From the NCBI GenBank assembly GCA_028641055.1, contig CM054057.1, positions 329,002,482 through 329,066,481 on the forward strand: DNA of 64,000 nt, given 5' to 3'. Below are positions 43,812 through 55,182 of this stretch, piece by piece. The notes under the pieces were generated by a model. The model did no database searches, was not told the origin of the DNA, and worked only from the letters and a program-made list of their open reading frames with translations. The DNA comes from Alopecurus myosuroides (Eukaryota > Streptophyta > Magnoliopsida > Poales > Poaceae). The translations under genes were made by a program, and so were the position numbers. Each line of letters opens with the position of its first letter. Position 1 is the first letter of the stretch.

Positions 43812-46800
43812 TGTTGGATGTATGCCCTAGAGACAATAATATTTTGTTACTATTCTATCGGCAAGTTCAGAATTAAGTTTATATCATCATGCTACAACTG
43901 CTATAGCACTTGAAAAGTGAGTTTTCAAAAGAAAATCTTTGTGCGGGTGTGAATACATAAACAAACAAGAGTTCCTAATCTTGTCTCTAAGATTATCTTA
44001 TGCTTTATGAGATATACATATTTTCCTGGCCATGGACTTGGTTAAAAGTCTGGCAAAATATAAGAGTTTATTGTTAGGGTAACAATAGTACTGAACCGAC
44101 CCAAGTGTATGGTGTTGCTAAAAGAGACTAAACAATTATAATGTATTTTAGCAAATACATATGAAGTTGCCATTGACTATAATTCCTATACTATGAGAAT
44201 ATCTAGTGACCGCATGAACGAAAGTTATGCTTTGGATATCATCAACGGTCTTGATGTAACTGGGAATAAATAACGGTGATATCTGGGTATGATCTATAAA
44301 ATGTAATGCAACTGAGTCGTTCAATACTAGTACTTAACTCCACTAGATGATAGAGAGATACACACTCAGGTCCCTCTCAGTATCACTAATATCCTATAGT
44401 CTGGCCAGACACGATGTAATTTATCACAAGGACATCAGGGATATGGATGAGAAAAAGAATGATATCGGCAACGAGTTTTATGTATTATGATCAAAGAGTT
44501 TGATTAGATCAGATCACATAGTCTCACCTTGTGTAACATCCCAAATTTGCTAAATTAGGGTGTGTGGTGTTGTGTTCATCTCATACATGCATGAAACAAA
44601 AATTTAATCATGTTTGAAAAAATTTAAGTTGTGAATTAAAATAGTTTGAGAAAACACCACAAATACTACTTAATGTGGTTTTAAAAAATTGAACTGAAAA
44701 ACATTTCAAATTTGGAAAACAAAAACATGGTGAGGTTGGAAATTTGATAAGGTTTTCAAATCTTATTTTTGCCAAATTTTATGTTTACAAAAAGGCCCTC
44801 AAAACAATGTTTTCTGTCCTGTTTTAAAAAGAGAAAATGACCTCTTGGTAATTTCATCATTTTCCAGGGGTTTTTGTATTGTTTCTTCTTCTTCCTCTTG
44901 ACAGAAGGCAGAGAAGCTGCTCGCTGTCACTGTGGCCGTCGCCGTTCGACACCTCCTGCCTGCTTCGGTCACGCGTGGATAAAGAGAGAAGGACAACGTC
45001 GTGATGCTCTTCTCCTCACTCCCCCTCGCCTCATTCTCTCTGTTTCCCACTCTGCAGAATTCCGGTAGGAACCCTAACCCTAACCGAGCCGGCCGCCGCT
45101 GCTCGCCGTCACCCTGGACCGAGCTGAGCTACCCGGAGCATGCCAACATGATCGTCTGGTCCTCCTCCATCTCCCTGTGAAAGGAATCGGTCCAGGAAGG
45201 CCAGGATCCCTGCCGTCATCTGTGTCTTCTCCACGGCCGGCCGACGGTGGACGCGTCTGATTCGACGCCATGCGACCTCCCCGACCCTCCCTGACCACGC
45301 CATTGCATCCGCGGTGAGCTCCCGCACCTGCTGGTCCCTTTGCCCTGCCCCCTCTCCCTCGGTAGCCACCCGCCCACCGCGCCGGTGGACCGCGTGGTCG
45401 CTCCGGCGACCCAAAAGGAGCGGCGCCTCCACCGTTAGCTCGGCCTTGACCCCCTCCAGCCCGTGGTATAGTTCGATTTTCAATTTGCGCGCGAAATCGC
45501 CGGATTGGAGGTGGCATCTGTTAAGAATAGGCCAGGTGATGTCACCCTTGCGTCACGCTGACATCAGCGCGGATTTTCTCTGTTTTAGAAAAAGGAATTA
45601 AATTGAGACGTGGGCCCACCTCCCTATATTTACAGAAAATGAAATAAAATTGATTAATGAAAAACTTTTAATCTGTAAATCAGAAAAATAAAATAAAAAC
45701 ATTGAAATGTTCAGAAAAATAAACTCTACCTGAAAATGTCACTTTCATACATGTTTGAATTTTTTTGGGCCATTATTTAAATGTTGTTTAATTCATTTAA
45801 AATGGAGAAAATAAGTTTTTAATCAATAAAATCAGAAAATTAAAAGTTATATACCAAAATGCTCAAAATGGCAAATGCAATCCATTTATGATGTTTTCAA
45901 ACCCATTTGAACAATTAAAATGATACTCACTTTCAGAATTGCCCGAATTGCCCTCCGGGGTCTATTTCGGGATAATTTCAGTAAAAATGCTTAATTGACA
46001 TACGAACACTAGCAACCCAACAAACATGTTTAGGGATTTATTTCAGTGCATTAACTTGCTCATGCATAAATATTGTGCATTGCATCAATTCCATGTGTTG
46101 ATTGTTGTTCTTCTTTTCTGTTTTGTTTCCCCCTCGGTAGAACCCGACTCCGAAGTGAAGGCCAACAACTCCAATAGAGAATACTTTGTCCTAACTGACA
46201 AGTCAAGCACTTATTCTAGAAGATCTTTATTGGTTTTCTTATAACCAAGGAAAACATAACCTCTTATCTGCTCATATATGGTTTTCGAAGTGTTTTGAAT
46301 CTCGTATATTGCATGCGGTTCAAAGTATTTATGGTCTCAGGTAGAGTTCTCCTATAATTGTTGCATCGCCTAAATATCCTGATCCACTACTCCTAGCAGC
46401 TATAGGTTTGTTTGTGCGCGCCTTGCTAAAGCCTGTGAGTCTTGCTTAGCCATGCCTAGTTGTGATCTGATCCACCCGGTTGATGAATCTGGTCAATACG
46501 TGAATCTATTATGTCAAGTTGTTGTGATTTGTTTTACCTTTGATAACTTGACTAATAACGACATGGATGTGAGGCCATAATGGGTTGAGGCGTTTTTTCC
46601 TGTTCATGCCCCAAGGAGCGAGTTCTCGCCTTCGAAGCCAAGACTGAGCGTGCAACCACACGCGGGGCCTAACAGACCCGCTCGACTAACTAACTTGTTT
46701 GGCCACGTTCATGAGTCACATAGTTTGATCTTTACATCTGCGTGTGAGTCAGAAAACGATTTGGAGAAAACTTAGGGCGTGACAGGGACAAGTGATGGAC

Positions 46801-49160
46801 GTACACGGATCTTGATCCTGACTCACAAAACATGTGTCGTTAGGAGGTGGCCAACTCCCTGTTGACGGGGTGGCCCTGTTTGGGTTGACTCATGGATAGG
46901 GTCGAGCAAGGTAAAGGTCGTGGCCAGCCACCCTCTGCCGCGCTCCATGGACGAGCGTACATGTGGCGTTAAGATTCGGATGGTACGTGTGGGTAAAGTG
47001 TACCCCCTGCAAGGATAAATCTCCTCGAGAAGCCGTGTCCACGGTTATGGACGACTTGGCAATGGATTCTATGATCATAGATAACTCGAACGGAATGACT
47101 AAAACTTGTTGATAACGAATGAAGGGTTCCTCTTCGGAGATGCCGAGAGGGGTGATCTTTGTAGCAAGAGAGTTGTTGGGAAATGATGTTAGTGGTTGAA
47201 AAGATGATGATATCGGTAGTTGAGTAGCTTTCTCATCTGTTTTGAAAACACTCCTTGAGACGTGATATTCTTCCTCGACTTGGGAAACAAAGATTGCTTT
47301 ACGCAAAATAGCCTTCATAAAACCCTTTCTGAAGATGGCAGATATATAATAGGTTAACTAAGTCTTGTTGAGTACCTCTAGTACTCAGGGTTGCTTAATT
47401 TTGGTTCAGGTGAAGATCTCACATCGGTGGTGATTCAACGTGGACATCGACGAGTAGTTTGGGGTTCCCAGGTAGCAGCCTGGAATCTATGGGATGGGAC
47501 ATCGCCTTATGTTGCAGCCTCTTAGGACTTTTTGGTTCTTGTTGATTAGCAACATAATTTTCCTTCCATTGTCTGATGTAATGTTAGGTCCTCTGACCTC
47601 TGTTTGTACAGCTAATCTAGTAATACCTATTTAATATAGCTTCCATGTCTAGAGTGCTGCTTTGATTGGTTGTTGCCTTCGATCTCATTGTTATACAGTT
47701 TTGGCTATGCCTGCATAGTTGTCGCAGTCGAGGGGTCGTGGAGCCGATGATCCATTTCCGAGCACGCCTACCGATGTGATTCAGACTAGGGCTTGGTAAC
47801 CCTAGTAACCCTCGATTGTTGTTGCACTTTCTGGACACATAGCATCTCTGTATAACTTTGGTCATGTTCCTTAAATTTCATACGATTCGTGGACGCTTTG
47901 ATATGCATAGTTGGTTATGACCAGCATAGACACAAGGAGTAGTAGTACCATGGTGATCCGGCCTGCGTGCCGATGATTCCGGTCTGCCTGCTGTTGTCTG
48001 TTGCGGCCGGGGATGGTAACCCTGAAGCCCTTGTGGGTCCATGACTAGGGGCGCATAACAATAAGTATAACTTTGGGACCGGGGTCGTGAAACCTTGTGA
48101 TATTTTTGGTATCGTGAAGTTAAGAGAATAAGTGCAATGATTAACTTAAAAGGTTCCCTCGTTCTTCGTGAACACACATGAGCTATCATGGACGTCCATG
48201 GTCCGGCTGTTGGTTATGGTTCCGTAAGTTCCCGAACATGTCTGTGTGTTATCGAGCTTTTACGGGTCACATGCTTAAGTCATGTCAACCTTTAATTGAG
48301 AGAATTAATATGATTTTATTGGTTTTATGAATGTTCGATGTCGTTACGATGTCATAGAAACAAGTCCGGTGTCAATCGGAGTGGTTTCGGGGAAGTTGCT
48401 ATTAGAGAGAAATTATGCCGGTGTTAGGCATAATTTATATGAGAGGTAAAGACACACATGAGATGTACCTAACATCGGTAGATAATATCGATGATTTTAT
48501 CTATTGGGTTATATGGTTCCGTAGGATTTTCGGGGACTTTCCATAAAGGGGGAGTGCCAGAGGGGGCAGAAATGCCCCTCATGGCTGCACCCTATTTTAG
48601 GGGGCTGCCAGGTGGGCTCCAGTGGCATCATAGGTTGGTACTCATTGTCCTGGTATATTTCCTGAATTTATTGGAGAGAAAAGGGAGAAAAGAAAAGGTA
48701 GAAAAAAAGGAAGGAGAGGGAGGTGGATTTGGACTCCACCACCCAGTCCGAGTTGGGCAAGGGGAGGGGCTGCGGCCAAACTCCTCCTAGCTCAACTAGG
48801 ACTCCCTATCCCCATTGGCTCTCAAGCCCTCCCACTATGTAAAGGACCCCATGGATCAAACCAAAACACACAATTGGCTCTCAAGCCCCTCTCTCTAGTA
48901 GAATTAGAGGGTCTAATTAGAGCCCCTCTAATTAAATTAGGGCCTCCTCTAATTGGGTGTAGGGTTCTACTCTCCCGATTAGACCTATCTCTAATTAGCT
49001 CTTATCTCTCATGTGTTGAGAACTCCCAGATTCATAATAGCTCTAATCACAGTTAATTAGAGCTACCAATTAGCAACGCCGAAGGTTCTCTCTCTTTGTT
49101 AGTGCCGAGTCCTCAACAGCGGAGCGCTGACAGGTTGACACGAGCGTACACATGCACACC
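43812..49160 (+). mobile_element. BARE/Angela-like copia LTR (younger copy), interrupted
   Basis: It starts TGTTGGATGTATGCCCTAGAGACAATAAT at 43812, runs to 44531, is split by a gypsy solo LTR, and resumes at about 48098. Net length is about 1.78 kb, the usual size of this LTR family. It shares blocks with the copy at 6298-8262 (for example 'gataatatcgatgattttatct' at 48482). The right end near 49160 is set by where the two copies stop matching. A short tail follows before the chromovirus LTR at 49277. Confidence 0.68.
44532..48092 (+). mobile_element. Gypsy solo LTR of 3.56 kb
   Basis: It begins TGTAACATCCC and is flanked by CCTTG at 44527-44531 and 48093-48097. The right end reads ...GTCGTGAAA, an imperfect form of the expected CA terminus. 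It lacks coding capacity apart from short exon-like blocks. It contains two telomere-like CCCTAA units (about 45069-45082), a GGTGAGC donor-like site (45313), an acceptor-like site (46139-46140) and the 'cctgcaaggataaatctcct' cassette (about 47008). It shares its start and general layout with the chromovirus LTR but is not the same family copy. Confidence 0.8.
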
Positions 49161-50134
49161 ATAAGAGGAATTACACGTGCGATCCTTGACTATAAGGGAG
49201 TGCATCCAACTTGCTTTCTCAAGAAGACCTAGAGAATTTTTTAGAAGGCTCATCATTGGAATATACAAGCCAAGTTTGTAACATCCCAAGTATGAAAATC
49301 ATCCCCTTAGAATGTTTGTTGCATGTTTATTAAAGTATTGCATCATGTCATCACATTGTTTCCATGTTGTTTGCATTTGTTTCTTAATTGTTGCATTTGT
49401 TTTCCACTGTTTTCACAACTCAAATTCAAACTTTATTCAAACAATGGTTTCATACTTGCTCTGTTACAACATTTTGAATAAAAATCACAACTAAAAACAA
49501 CCCTTTGGTTCCATTTTATGCCATAGTGATCCCTTGTGAAAAGGATGGTTTTAAATCAATTATTTATTTTCCAAACACATTTAAAATTCAAATCAAAGCA
49601 CCCAAAACAGAATCATTTTGAAATTATGTTGATACCAAAACAAATCAACTCAATTTGTCCAATTACCATAGGGGTTACCCTATGTACCATATTGGTTTTA
49701 TTAATGATTATTAATATTAAAATTTTCACCCAAATTTGGTTTAAATTTTAAACAGCAAGCAAATATTTAAACTTCTGAAAATAAAAGTTACCAACTGTTA
49801 GTAATTGGCCTAAGGAACTTCCCTAATTTTTCTCAAATTTTTTGCTAACCAAAAACCCATCTTTTGCTTCCAATTACTTTCAGCAAAAAAAAAGGAGAAA
49901 GAAAAATAGAAATTCAAATTTCGGCGCCAACCGGGACTGGGCTGCGCCCAGCCCATTTCTCTTCCTTCCCCTCGTTCTCTCCTCGCGCGCAAGCCCAGCC
50001 CGCTATCCCTCAAAGAAAACGATTCGTTTTTTTTATTTTCGCCTAATCCTGCGTCACCCTCCTGTACGGCGTTCATCCGCCGGTGCCACCGCGACAGAAA
50101 CGCCACCCGACGGCGATCTGTAGCTCCTCCGCCC

Positions 50135-50141
50135 TATATAG
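50135..50141 (+). promoter_or_regulatory. TATA box of the chromovirus 5' LTR
   Basis: TATATAG in 'cgccctatatagtccctag', downstream of a GC-rich block. Transcription would start near 50165, leaving a very long R-U5 of about 3.6 kb inside the LTR. Confidence 0.65.
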
Positions 50142-50457
50142 TCCCTAGGGCTCCGCGCCACCTACCCTAGCCCTAGGTTTTTCCTCCTCCCCTCGCTAGC
50201 GCCGCCGCTCACCCTCTCGCTGCCCGAGCTCCACTCTCTGCTACTCCCTCCGGCGACCACCGCTCTGAAGATCGACGATGAACGCCTCCGTCGCCGCCCG
50301 TTTCCCCGCTGGCTAGCCTGAAACCGAAACCCCTCTCTCCCCGCTTCCGTTTAAACACCTAAGCAGCCCCGGTGACCCCCTGGATCTCCCCCGCCATCCT
50401 CATCCACGCCGCGGACGCCGCCGTGCACCCGAGCTCTGCGACCGCGACGAACTCCCG

Positions 50458-53302
50458 GTGAGCATCCACCATCTTCCCCTCTCATCCCTCTGTTGCCCCG
50501 CACGGCACCGTGCACGTCCACCACTCACTGCACACCACCAAATTCGAGCACGGCCGCGTATCTCAACGCCGGCGAGCCACCTTGTTTCTGTCAGTCGCTG
50601 ACGGATGCGTTCGTCAGAAAAATCAGTTAACCAACACTGAATGTTAACCTGGCTGCGTTCCTTTCCCTGTCAAACAACTGAACGCAGCGCAGTGGTTGCG
50701 CTACTCTGAATCTCCTCGTGGTCGCGGGTTCGAGCCGCGGTCGCGCGGAATAAACCACACTTTTTTTAGCGCGCGCTGACATCCGTGGCCCACCCGTCAG
50801 CCGCGGTGGTTGCCACGCAAGCGCAAGGCGCGCCACGCTGTCCCCTGGCCCACGGGCAGTGGCTAGGGGTAGACAGCTGCGCCGTAAAAAAAGTTTCTGC
50901 GCATTTCTGTTTAACTCCTAATCATTTTAAATAACATATTTAAACCCTAAACTTTAAAATTTAATAACTTTTAATCTATAACCCCAACAAATAAAAGTTA
51001 TATATGTTTATTGCTCTAAATCAAATGATCTTTCCAAATAATCCATTTGTGTACTGTTTTGAACTTTCAAATTGCAATTCAAATTTGAATTCAAATCATT
51101 CAATTGAATTTTGCTAAAATTCATAACTAATTCATAATAATTCCAAATCATGCAAATAAAATATGTTTTCAATGCTATTTCAAACAACCTATTCAAATAT
51201 AAATTTTGTTCCATGGTTTGAATAATTTAAATTTCCTAAATAATTTAATCCTTGTTTAAATCAATTAAATTTGATGAAATCATAACTTGCTCAAAATAAA
51301 ATATTTTTGAACATGCAAAATTTGTTTCCAAACCACCAAAGTATAAACTTTTCAAATGTGAAGTTGAATTTATGTTTTGAACAAATAAAAATTCAATTAA
51401 ATTCAAACTTGTTTTAAATTCATTTAAAACTTGTTTAAAATTGTTTAATTCATAATTAAATTATCCTAATTCCAATTTCAACATTTGAAACATGTAATCC
51501 AGCTAAAATTTGATGTTATTTTCAAATATAAACTTTGTTATTTGTTTTGAACAATTTAAATGGTTGAAAACAACAAATACTTGTGTGTCACCGTTAAGGC
51601 ACCCAAAAACAACTCCCTAAATTAATAATAAAATTCTAAATTGCTACACGCTATTTTAAGTTGATTCTAATGTTGTTATTTTGCTGTTTTCCTTTTGCAT
51701 GCATCATACTAAACCACTAGCACCTGTTGATTAGTTGGAAAACAAATAATCTGACCAAAATCCATGGGCTTTTCATATGCAACTCAACATTGCATATGTG
51801 TCCATTTAAATTGTGTTATCATATCAATTAGTTTATTTTGATGCATCTATTAACTTGTCATGCATCATCTTTGATTGTGCACTATGCCCTGATAATGATT
51901 GTTTATATTTCTGCCTTGTTTATTTGCTTCTTCTCGGATAGACGACGACGTTGATACCGACGATCTTTACGACACCCCTTCTGAGGATCTAGCTCAGTAC
52001 CCGGCTACTGGGTTTGCAGGCAAGTTATCACTCACATGAACCATTGTGTTCCTTTCAGCATTGGTTACCGATACTTTCCGTTGTCTATATTTGCTAGCCC
52101 TATGTATCGTTGCTTCTTTTACGAACCTATCACATGATACCCTAAACCCTGATATTGCCACACCTCCAGTCCTAAAACCCCGTTGCTTGGGCCCGTGTCT
52201 TACTAGCATGCTTAGGGTTGTTTTGCTCGAGTCTGTTATCCGTTACTTTCTGTTATTGTATCTGTTATTCTGGGGCTCGATGTTAAACAACAATTTGTTA
52301 ATTTGAGGTAATAATAACTTGCTGATAAGACACCGGCAGGAGGCCCGGCGTGGTTTTGAGGCCTGCTAGTGTCGACCCTAATAGGAAAAGGGTCTTGTCT
52401 ACTGATTCATGATGAGCGCACTATCCGCATGTGGGAAGCGTGTATGGGCGCCCCCCTCAATTTGACTCGATCCGCATCTCGTCCAAATCACCACATTTAG
52501 TTCGGGCTTTCCATTTGATGCACGCATATGCAGGTACAAACCCGAGGCCAGGGTGGAACTTTTGTAGTCGGCATTTAGGGCGGCGTGGTCTTCCAGTGCT
52601 ATGAGGGTCCTCCTTTTCTTCGGGGGGCTCGATTAGCCGCGCACGCACAACACGTGGTGCTTTGGGCTTGATGCGAAGAAGAGTTGAGTTGTGTTGAGTG
52701 CCCCGCTTGGTGGGAAAGGCCTTCCCATCTGGCGGGTTATTCTTACGTGTACGGCCAAATTGGTGCACCCCTGCAGGGATAAATCTTCTCGAGAAGCCGT
52801 GTTTTCCGCGGTTATGGTTGACTTGGTGAAAGTACTGGCTAACAAGTACTCAGAACAACTTACACCTAACTAATGATAACTTGACTAGTAATAGGCTTAT
52901 TGACACAACAACTTGATCCATCATTAATCCAACTGTGTGAGTTATCCTCGGATTGCTTCTTTGGATAAGGGGCGAGATCCAGGATGGGTTTGTTTGGTGG
53001 TTAGCTATAGTTGGTTACGATACGCTATCTTATCTCTTTCTGTTACACCGGAAGTTGTAGTATGTTCTGTAGTTGGATAGGGCAGCCAGTTGCAGCATCT
53101 TCTATACCCTTCCCTTCCGTTGATCCCAAGGCATCTGTGCTTGGTGTTGACGGGCTACATTTTGGTGAACTGTGAGTCTTGCTTTCCAGTACGTTGTTGT
53201 ACTGACCCCTTTGGGGCTGTGGTTTACGCAGACTACGACTACGGCTACGATGACCACCAGGATGGCTACTTCGTGGAGTTTGACGAGACTGCAGACGAGT
53301 AG
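50458..53302 (+). other. Putative spliced leader unit within the chromovirus LTR
   Basis: Donor-like G|GTGAGC at 50457-50463; acceptor-like TCGGATAG ending at 51941. The next block (51942-52018) is open and acidic (DDDVDTDDLYDTPSEDLAQY...). A last block after an acceptor-like CGCAG (53230) encodes YDYGYDDHQDGYFVEFDE and stops at 53302. The blocks contrast with the A/T-rich sequence between them. Protein production is not shown; the splice sites are judged by eye only. Confidence 0.35.
50685..50767 (+). ncRNA. tRNA-like (SINE-type) Pol III module inside the 5' LTR
   Basis: 'cagcgcagtggttgcgct' resembles a tRNA D-arm/A-box region, and GGTTCGAGCC at 50727-50736 is a close match to the Pol III B box, set in a T-arm-like inverted repeat (cgcgggttcgagccgcg). 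A run of seven T at 50761-50767 could terminate Pol III. The anticodon arm does not fold properly, so it is not a functional tRNA. It more likely derives from a tRNA-derived SINE captured by the LTR, or is an active Pol III start. Confidence 0.5.
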
Positions 53303-53781
53303 ATAGCTGGACCAGGGATGGATCCAGGACCTACGTGGATGGGCTTCGTCTTCTTTATTTTCCCGGCTTCTTAAGCCTATTTGGATTTGTCTGTACTCAG
53401 ACCCCCTTTGAATGCTTCCGCTGAGTTGTAATGATGCTATGTTGGGACATGTGTCCTCTGGATGATTGTATTTGCTATTCTCTGCCCTAGTGAGGGCCTG
53501 TTGCAACTTATTTCAATCTTTTGTGTCTTAGAGGCATGTTGTGTTATCCTTTTGTTCAAAGCTGTTGACGTACCATGTGTGTATGGTATGAAGTACGTCA
53601 ATGGTAGTATCCTGATTTCTACGGGATAGTTTACATCGACGGTGAACAGTAACGGTTGGTTGTCGCACATAAGTGCTGGCCTACCCATAAGGGGACGCGG
53701 GAGCCGTTAAGCCCCGTAATCCAACCAAAATACTGTTCAGTTCGTACGGTGAGTATCCTCTAGAAGTCCGGGTACGACAAA

Positions 53782-53794
53782 TGGTATCAGAGCC
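53782..53794 (+). other. Primer-binding site of the chromovirus
   Basis: TGGTATCAGAGCC, two bases after the 5' LTR, is complementary to the 3' end of initiator tRNA-Met, the usual primer for chromoviruses and BARE-type elements. Confidence 0.92.
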
Positions 53795-54157
53795 TGTCTT
53801 CCTGTAGGATCCCTTTTACTGGTCGCAGTTGAGTCTAGAAACTATTTTGTAGCTATATAGGAAAAATGAAACGTGAGAGTAGGAATTCTGCCATTTTTGT
53901 TCTTTCCCCACCCACCCACCCTTTTTCTGGTAAGGAAGTGCAATGTTGTTTTCTGTTCTCACCTAAACTTTCAAGTTAGGATTTCACGTGTTTTGGGTTC
54001 TCCGTAGTACCTCAGGAATTTTAGGTCTCGTGTTTCCCGATGTTGCTTCGATATCCTGTTCTTCTCAACATCTTTTCGTCCGTTGAACCTTGTTGTTACT
54101 ATCCACTTCAGTTCTTCTACCGGCGTCTAATCAAAACCTTTCCCCGATCATCTGCAG
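53795..54157. other. Untranslated leader of the chromovirus
   Basis: About 360 bp of T-rich sequence between the primer-binding site and the first ORF. I see no open frame of interest. Confidence 0.6.
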
Positions 54158-54973
54158 ATGGATCTCAGGTTCTTCCCGCAGGTGGTTCGGATGACTCGCT
54201 GTGAGAGCACCGCCGGTTATCCGGAGATGCTGAGAGACATGGTGACTTATCTGGGGTTCCATTGGGCACCAGAGTACCAGGTCTACGAGCAGCAGCGAGA
54301 GTTTGACCAGACCTACTACCGGGCTATCGTCTACATTCTGTCAGATGATGGCAGGAGCGTTGTCCACCGCTACAAGGCAGTAGGTTCCACTGTGGATATG
54401 GCCGTGCAGCAGGCAGCTTACGTGAGTCTCACCGTCCTCCGTGCTGACTACTGGGGGTTTGACGATTCTATCTATCGCCACATCCCCCGTGGTTACATCA
54501 CGTCGGCAGGAGTTCACTTCACCCTCCACGGCAACCTGGATACCTACGAGTCTGATAGCTCCAGGCTGCACACCACTGCTCAGTTTGTGAGGCACAGTGA
54601 CGCAGTTGCTTCCACACTGTCTCAGGAGTTGGCTTCAGTCAGGGAGCAGCTCTACCTTGCTCTGACGCGTCTGGCGACGTACACCACAGACTTCGTTCGA
54701 GACGAGCGCTTTGCGCGTTTCACTCAGCCAGCTGGTCTTCCTCTACCAGATGCTGGAGGTTACGAGCCGATCAGAGGTCCACTTCTCGACCTTGGTCCTG
54801 GTTACACCGGGATTCCCCGCTTTGGAGCACAGGGAGACGACGCTTTCTACTTCACCACACCGAGAGTCCCTCTCAGAGCAGTCCCGCTCTACGTGGATCG
54901 TCGTTCTACCTACTTCCGTGGGATTCCTCCTCACCGTATCTCTCGTCGTACTACTCGCCGCCGTCCTGCGTGA
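54158..54973 (+). CDS. Extra ORF upstream of gag-pol in the chromovirus (271 aa, function unknown)
   Basis: It is intact from ATG at 54158 to TGA at 54971-54973, in a different frame from gag-pol, which starts 209 bp downstream. It has no zinc knuckle, protease or other retroviral motif. Residues about 20-100 show an order reminiscent of a double-stranded-RNA-binding fold: a helix (YPEMLRDMVTYLG), strands (YYRAIVYIL, RSVVHRYKAV), then a helix AVQQAAYVSLTVLR whose AAxxxL spacing resembles that motif. The canonical Lys-Lys pair of dsRNA-binding domains is absent, so the likeness is only suggestive. The C-terminus is Arg-rich (HRISRRTTRRR). No in-frame damage is seen, which suggests recent selection. 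A splice-acceptor-like TTCAG just before the gag-pol ATG might let gag-pol be translated from a spliced RNA. Confidence 0.7.
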   Translation: MDLRFFPQVVRMTRCESTAGYPEMLRDMVTYLGFHWAPEYQVYEQQREFDQTYYRAIVYILSDDGRSVVHRYKAVGSTVDMAVQQAAYVSLTVLRADYWGFDDSIYRHIPRGYITSAGVHFTLHGNLDTYESDSSRLHTTAQFVRHSDAVASTLSQELASVREQLYLALTRLATYTTDFVRDERFARFTQPAGLPLPDAGGYEPIRGPLLDLGPGYTGIPRFGAQGDDAFYFTTPRVPLRAVPLYVDRRSTYFRGIPPHRISRRTTRRRPA

Positions 54974-55182
54974 TGAGCATGGGAGTACCGATGTATCTGT
55001 TCCTAGCTATGTTTAGTTATCCTTGGCTTTCGAACCATGTATTGGTCTGTTGGATATTCTGATGTATTTGAACATGTGATGATGTACCTGTTGGTTATCT
55101 ATTCATGCGTCGGAATAATCTCTCTTTCGGTTACCAAGTCTATCCTTTGCTGTTATTGTGCTAAAATGCATTTCTGTTCAGG

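Larger units (their letters stand above)
49277..53779 (+). repeat. 5' LTR of the chromovirus
   Basis: 4503 bp, TGTAACATCCC...GGTACGACA. The layout is: A/T-rich head, GC-rich promoter and leader (49920-50520), tRNA-like module (50685-50746), an A/T-rich 1-kb middle (50900-51900), an acidic exon-like block (51942-52018), the cassette at about 52765, and an acidic/Tyr-rich terminal block (53231-53302). Confidence 0.95.

Noticed and set aside
45066..45085. Telomere-like CCCTAACCCTAA units
   Set aside because: Only two units inside a solo LTR leader. This is a telo-box-like motif common in plant promoters, not a telomere or interstitial array.
43807..49202. GAGTG as a target duplication of the second BARE-like LTR
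   Set aside because: It occurs at 43807-43811 and 49198-49202, but the right copy is not next to a CA terminus and the following sequence does not continue the older LTR, so it is probably chance.
49312..49494. 60-aa open frame repeated at 59646-59828
   Set aside because: Repeated only because it lies in both LTRs; hydrophobic by A/T-rich composition, with no codon-biased conservation visible.
50685..50746. Functional tRNA gene
   Set aside because: The A-box and B-box parts fit, but the anticodon arm and acceptor stem do not pair, so it is kept only as a tRNA-like module.
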